9,093 nt of DNA from Dehalococcoidia bacterium (lineage in GTDB: Bacteria; Chloroflexota; Dehalococcoidia; Dehalococcoidales; CSSed11-197), in assembly GCA_003552785.1 (NCBI GenBank), contig PUOQ01000014.1:1-9093 (forward strand), read 5' to 3'. The position numbers and the translations under genes were made by a program. Numbering within the stretch: position 1 is the stretch's first letter; every line of letters starts with the position of its first letter. Positions 6,904 through 9,093 of the stretch are shown piece by piece. The notes below the pieces were generated by a model, which had not been told where the DNA came from, did no database searches, and saw only the letters and a list, made by a program, of their open reading frames with translations.

Positions 6904-7413
6904 ATGAAGAATAAGTTCATTGTTCTGGCTGCCCATGGAGCCCCGCCCCGGGACTTTCCCCGTGACAGGCTGGGGGAATTTTTCAGTTTGTATTCAGCCA
7001 TAGAAGCGGGCAGAACCCTTCAGGGAGAGCAGAGGGACCGCTATAACTTGCTGGAGAAGGAAATACGCACATGGCCGCGTAATAAAGATAACGATCCTTT
7101 TCATTCCGCCTCTATGGAGCTGGCCTCTCACCTTGAAAAGCATGCCGGGTGCCGGGTGGAAGTAGGATTTAACGAGTTTTGTGCGCCCGGTGTCGACCAG
7201 GCTATTGAGGAAGCAGTCAAAAAAGGGGCCGATACCGTTGTCATTGTGACTCCCATGCTGACACGTGGCGGGGAGCATGCCGAGGTTGAAATTGCCCTGA
7301 TAGCCAAAGAAATGTCCAGGAAATATCCATCAGTAGAGATAGTTTATGCCTGGCCTTACGATGTTGATACAGTAGCTCGTTTTCTGGCATCGCAGGTGGA
7401 AAATTATTTATAA
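6904..7413 (+). CDS. Class II chelatase-like protein (CbiX/SirB/ferrochelatase superfamily)
   Basis: A 169-aa protein that I place in the class II chelatase superfamily, enzymes that insert Co, Ni or Fe into tetrapyrroles. The first strand ends in LAAHGAPP with His11, as in the GHG of CbiX, and TPMLTRGGEHAEVEI (116-130) matches the Pro-Leu/Phe-Leu-x2-Gly-x-His segment with His125 as the second metal ligand. The stretch GVDQAIEEAVKKGADTVVIV precedes it, as in the family. Between the two His sites lies an extra segment (about 17-66, including SAIEAGRTL and RDRYNLL) that recalls the start of ferrochelatase more than short CbiX, which is usually near 120-130 aa. The start ATG follows CAGGAG (6885-6890) by 13 bases. 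Being last in the ArsR-HMA set suggests that metal supply or detoxification is its job, but the substrate is unknown. Confidence 0.72.
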   Translation: MKNKFIVLAAHGAPPRDFPRDRLGEFFSLYSAIEAGRTLQGEQRDRYNLLEKEIRTWPRNKDNDPFHSASMELASHLEKHAGCRVEVGFNEFCAPGVDQAIEEAVKKGADTVVIVTPMLTRGGEHAEVEIALIAKEMSRKYPSVEIVYAWPYDVDTVARFLASQVENYL

Positions 7414-7417
7414 GGTA

Positions 7418-7446
7418 TTGACAGGGTATTTTTAAGGCGCTAGCAT
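7418..7446 (+). promoter_or_regulatory. Candidate promoter for the 395-aa membrane protein
   Basis: A perfect -35 TTGACA at 7418-7423 is followed after 17 bases by TAGCAT (4 of 6) at 7441-7446. A better -10, TATACT at 7452-7457, is close by but has no good -35 at the proper distance. Either would start transcription between the chelatase stop and the ATG at 7486. Confidence 0.4.
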
Positions 7447-7485
7447 ATCGTTATACTGGTTGGAAGGAAATTCAGGTAATAAATC

Positions 7486-8673
7486 ATGAAGGCGCTTAAA
7501 ATTTTGGGCATCATCGTGCTCAGTTTGTTTCTCTTTTTCTTCTTAAATGTTTTTGCTCTGACGCTAACTATTGATAGAACGGCACTAAACCCTGGTTTTG
7601 TAACTTCTCAGGTAGACAGCCTTGAAATGGGTGCAGTAGCAGAAGAGGTTTTTACCCAGCAACCAGACGAAGAAGTGCCTGATGAAATGACAGAATCAAT
7701 GATAAGAGTGGTTAACGCTCTGGAACCCCGGATAAAAGAACAGGTCAATACCGTTATATTCTCAAGCTATGAGTATATAAATGGAGAGCGTGCCAATCCT
7801 GAAATGGCCCGAGTGGTTCGCACCAATCTTTTAAGCGAAGATTTTATCGAGGCTGTTATCGATGAAATTGAAATAGCAACTCTGGTAAGCAGCATATTTG
7901 AAGAAAGAATGGATGAAGCTGCCCCCGAGGAATTGAAGGTATTTGGTGATTTGGCACATACCATGGAACAGGCAATTTCCCAGAACGAGGAAATGATAAA
8001 GGAGCAGCTAAAAGAAGCATCAGGTGACGTTGCCGACTATATCATGGGTAAAACCGACAGTTTCAGCGTAGAGATTGATGCCAGCCCGGTTCTGGAAAGC
8101 ATGCAGGGGCCGATGTATGACAGTTTTCTGGAAACACCTCCCGGATATCTTGAGGGGGAACCTGCCGAGTTGATCCAGCAGGAATTTGAAGAATTCTTTG
8201 AACAGTTCAGTGAAGAGCTGCCCGTAAATATTGAACTGAATGAGGAAGTTGTAGGTGCGGATTTGCCCGACCAGGTTGCCGGTTTGATTGGTGATATGGA
8301 ATACGCCATGGGGGAGATAAGGGGGGCGTCGTCTGTAATTACACTTGTTTTAGTATTGAGCGGAGTCTTTGCATTGCTCTTTGCCGGCTTAATAGTGCTG
8401 ATTCACAGACGGGCAGTTGGCGCAACTCTCAATCTCGGTATAGTATTTCTGCTGTCCGGGATACTGGCATTAACCGCTGTTCTTGTTGGGCGCAATGTTG
8501 TATCTGCTCAGATTGTCCGGGAAGGGGAAATTCCGGCAGAAATGGCCGCGTGGCTTGGTAATCTGGTAAGCAGTGCATTTACACCGCTGCTAATTACTTC
8601 TATAGTATATCTGGCTGCCAGTTTATTACTGCTGGTTGCCTGCATAATTTTCAGGCAGAGGCAACAGGCATAG
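7486..8673 (+). CDS. Membrane protein with large acidic extracytoplasmic domain, function unknown
   Basis: I do not recognise a characterised family for this 395-aa protein. It opens with a basic tip and one hydrophobic segment (about 5-27) that acts as a signal anchor. Residues 28-280 are a soluble, strongly acidic and mainly helical region, rich in Glu, Asp and Gln, with no cysteine. Three more membrane segments follow at about 283-306, 313-335 and 365-388, and the protein ends in basic RQRQQA. The plausible topology places the 250-residue domain outside the cell between TM1 and TM2. Predicted amphipathic stretches such as 225-245 may form coiled coils. The ATG at 7486 follows AGG at 7474-7476. 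The gene lies 72 bases after the chelatase-like gene with its own candidate promoter, so a link to the metal operon is uncertain. Confidence 0.88.
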   Translation: MKALKILGIIVLSLFLFFFLNVFALTLTIDRTALNPGFVTSQVDSLEMGAVAEEVFTQQPDEEVPDEMTESMIRVVNALEPRIKEQVNTVIFSSYEYINGERANPEMARVVRTNLLSEDFIEAVIDEIEIATLVSSIFEERMDEAAPEELKVFGDLAHTMEQAISQNEEMIKEQLKEASGDVADYIMGKTDSFSVEIDASPVLESMQGPMYDSFLETPPGYLEGEPAELIQQEFEEFFEQFSEELPVNIELNEEVVGADLPDQVAGLIGDMEYAMGEIRGASSVITLVLVLSGVFALLFAGLIVLIHRRAVGATLNLGIVFLLSGILALTAVLVGRNVVSAQIVREGEIPAEMAAWLGNLVSSAFTPLLITSIVYLAASLLLLVACIIFRQRQQA

Positions 8674-8875
8674 GCGGTGAATCAAAATGAAATGGGTTCT
8701 GCCGGTGGTTTTTTGAGAAGAACAACTGATAACAGGGTCAGTTTGTAATATCGGAATAGTGGCAGGAATGGAGGTGATGTGTGTTAAAGTGAATGAGGTA
8801 TGGTTGCCTGTTAGGGTAAAAAGAAATAACTGATGAAATGTTTATGAAAAATAGATGCATAAGGAGGAACAGGAA
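8674..8875. other. Intergenic region, 202 bases, mostly featureless
   Basis: No convincing terminator hairpin or promoter pair is visible between the membrane protein and the lipoprotein. There is a run of six T at about 8710-8715 without a stem. GGAGGTGA at 8770-8777 is a strong Shine-Dalgarno-like string, but it precedes only tiny reading frames. The last part holds the lipoprotein ribosome binding site. Confidence 0.5.
8861..8867 (+). promoter_or_regulatory. Ribosome binding site that fixes the lipoprotein start
   Basis: AAGGAGG lies 8 bases before the TTG at 8876. An in-frame ATG at 8855 would precede this site and has no ribosome binding site of its own, so TTG is the likelier start. 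Confidence 0.8.
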
Positions 8876-9093
8876 TTGAAGTTTATTAATTTGCGCCTGG
8901 CCGGCTCTTTAATGGTAGCGGCATTATTAACCCTGACTCTTGCTGCAGCTGCCTGTACGTCTGATGAGCCTGAAGAGACAACCCCCTTCCCGGATCCACC
9001 GACTACACCCGAACCCACGCCGAGCCCTGGTCCCGATCCAACGCCGACGCCGGATCCAACACCCACGCCCACGCCCACGCCCACACCTACACC
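8876..9093 (+). CDS. Lipoprotein with Pro/Thr-rich linker, 3' truncated
   Basis: An open frame of 72 codons runs off the window end. The N terminus is a signal peptide: MKFINLRLAG, then a hydrophobic core (about 11-22) and LAAAAC, whose Cys27 would be the lipid-modified residue. The -3 position is Ala instead of the commoner Leu, so it is a weaker lipobox. After TSDEPEE comes a linker of repeated PTP and PDP units from about residue 38 onward, a typical spacer that holds a surface domain away from the membrane. The functional domain lies beyond the window. The start is TTG, decided by AAGGAGG at 8861-8867. The opposite strand also stays open here as a Gly-Val repeat, which is only the mirror of the Pro-Thr codons. 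Confidence 0.82.
   Translation, partial: MKFINLRLAGSLMVAALLTLTLAAAACTSDEPEETTPFPDPPTTPEPTPSPGPDPTPTPDPTPTPTPTPTPT
9062..9091 (+). repeat. Tandem hexanucleotide repeat encoding Pro-Thr
   Basis: Three CCCACG units (9062-9079) are followed by CCCACA and CCTACA. Just upstream, GATCCAAC occurs twice (9035-9042 and 9053-9060). The repeat codes for the PT linker and may vary in length between strains by slippage in steps of two residues, without loss of frame. Confidence 0.75.

Noticed and set aside
6994..7278. Minus-strand 94-codon frame across the chelatase-like gene
   Set aside because: The plus strand carries family motifs and operon context; this is an antisense shadow.
7452..7457. TATACT as the -10 partner of TTGACA at 7418
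   Set aside because: The spacer would be 28 bases, far beyond the usable range; TAGCAT at 7441 is correctly spaced.
8674..8720. T run after the membrane protein gene as a terminator
   Set aside because: No stable stem precedes the T run at about 8710-8715.
8842..9084. Minus-strand frame coding for a Gly-Val repeat protein
   Set aside because: It is the mirror of the Pro-Thr codons of the lipoprotein. It lacks a ribosome binding site, and the plus-strand frame has a signal peptide and a strong Shine-Dalgarno.
1..9093. CRISPR array, mobile element or phage genes
   Set aside because: No regularly spaced long repeats, transposase or integrase motifs, or terminal inverted repeats are visible; the only tandem repeats are short ones.

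Overview
The window is a gene-dense stretch of bacterial chromosome with moderate GC. It has Shine-Dalgarno-led genes, frequent TTG/GTG starts and short gaps. I see no insertion sequences, phage genes, tRNA, rRNA or CRISPR. A PlsY-type acyltransferase, a YprA/MrfA-type helicase, a DUF503 protein and a lipoprotein with a Pro/Thr spacer suggest a Gram-positive-like or Chloroflexota/Dehalococcoidia-like anaerobe. This placement is an inference from gene content only and is not firm.

Layout. (1) 2-3472, plus strand: the 3' part of an acyl-CoA synthetase, then recJ and a divergent PlsY-family gene, the last two probably one transcript. (2) 3474-6048, minus strand: a two-gene unit, DUF503 then a 759-aa MrfA-like DEAH helicase, which meets the PlsY gene tail-to-tail with one base between the stop codons. 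(3) 6049-6236: a divergent regulatory region with a promoter facing each way, a triple CCGG repeat between them and a dyad over the rightward -10 box. (4) 6237-7413, plus strand: an ArsR-family repressor with a Cys motif, a small HMA metallochaperone with GMNCGHC, and a class II chelatase-like protein. (5) 7486-8673: an unrecognised 395-aa membrane protein with a large acidic extracytoplasmic domain, behind its own candidate promoter. (6) 8876 to the window end: the start of a lipoprotein with a Pro-Thr-rich linker, reading from TTG.

How the genes may work together. RecJ and the MrfA-like helicase both belong to DNA repair, on opposite strands. PlsY and the acyl-CoA synthetase both handle activated acyl groups. 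The clearest candidate for an undescribed system is the ArsR-HMA-chelatase set: a metal-sensing repressor, a metal carrier and an enzyme that could insert or bind that metal, apparently under one regulated promoter. Which metal, and whether it works on a tetrapyrrole, cannot be read from the sequence.
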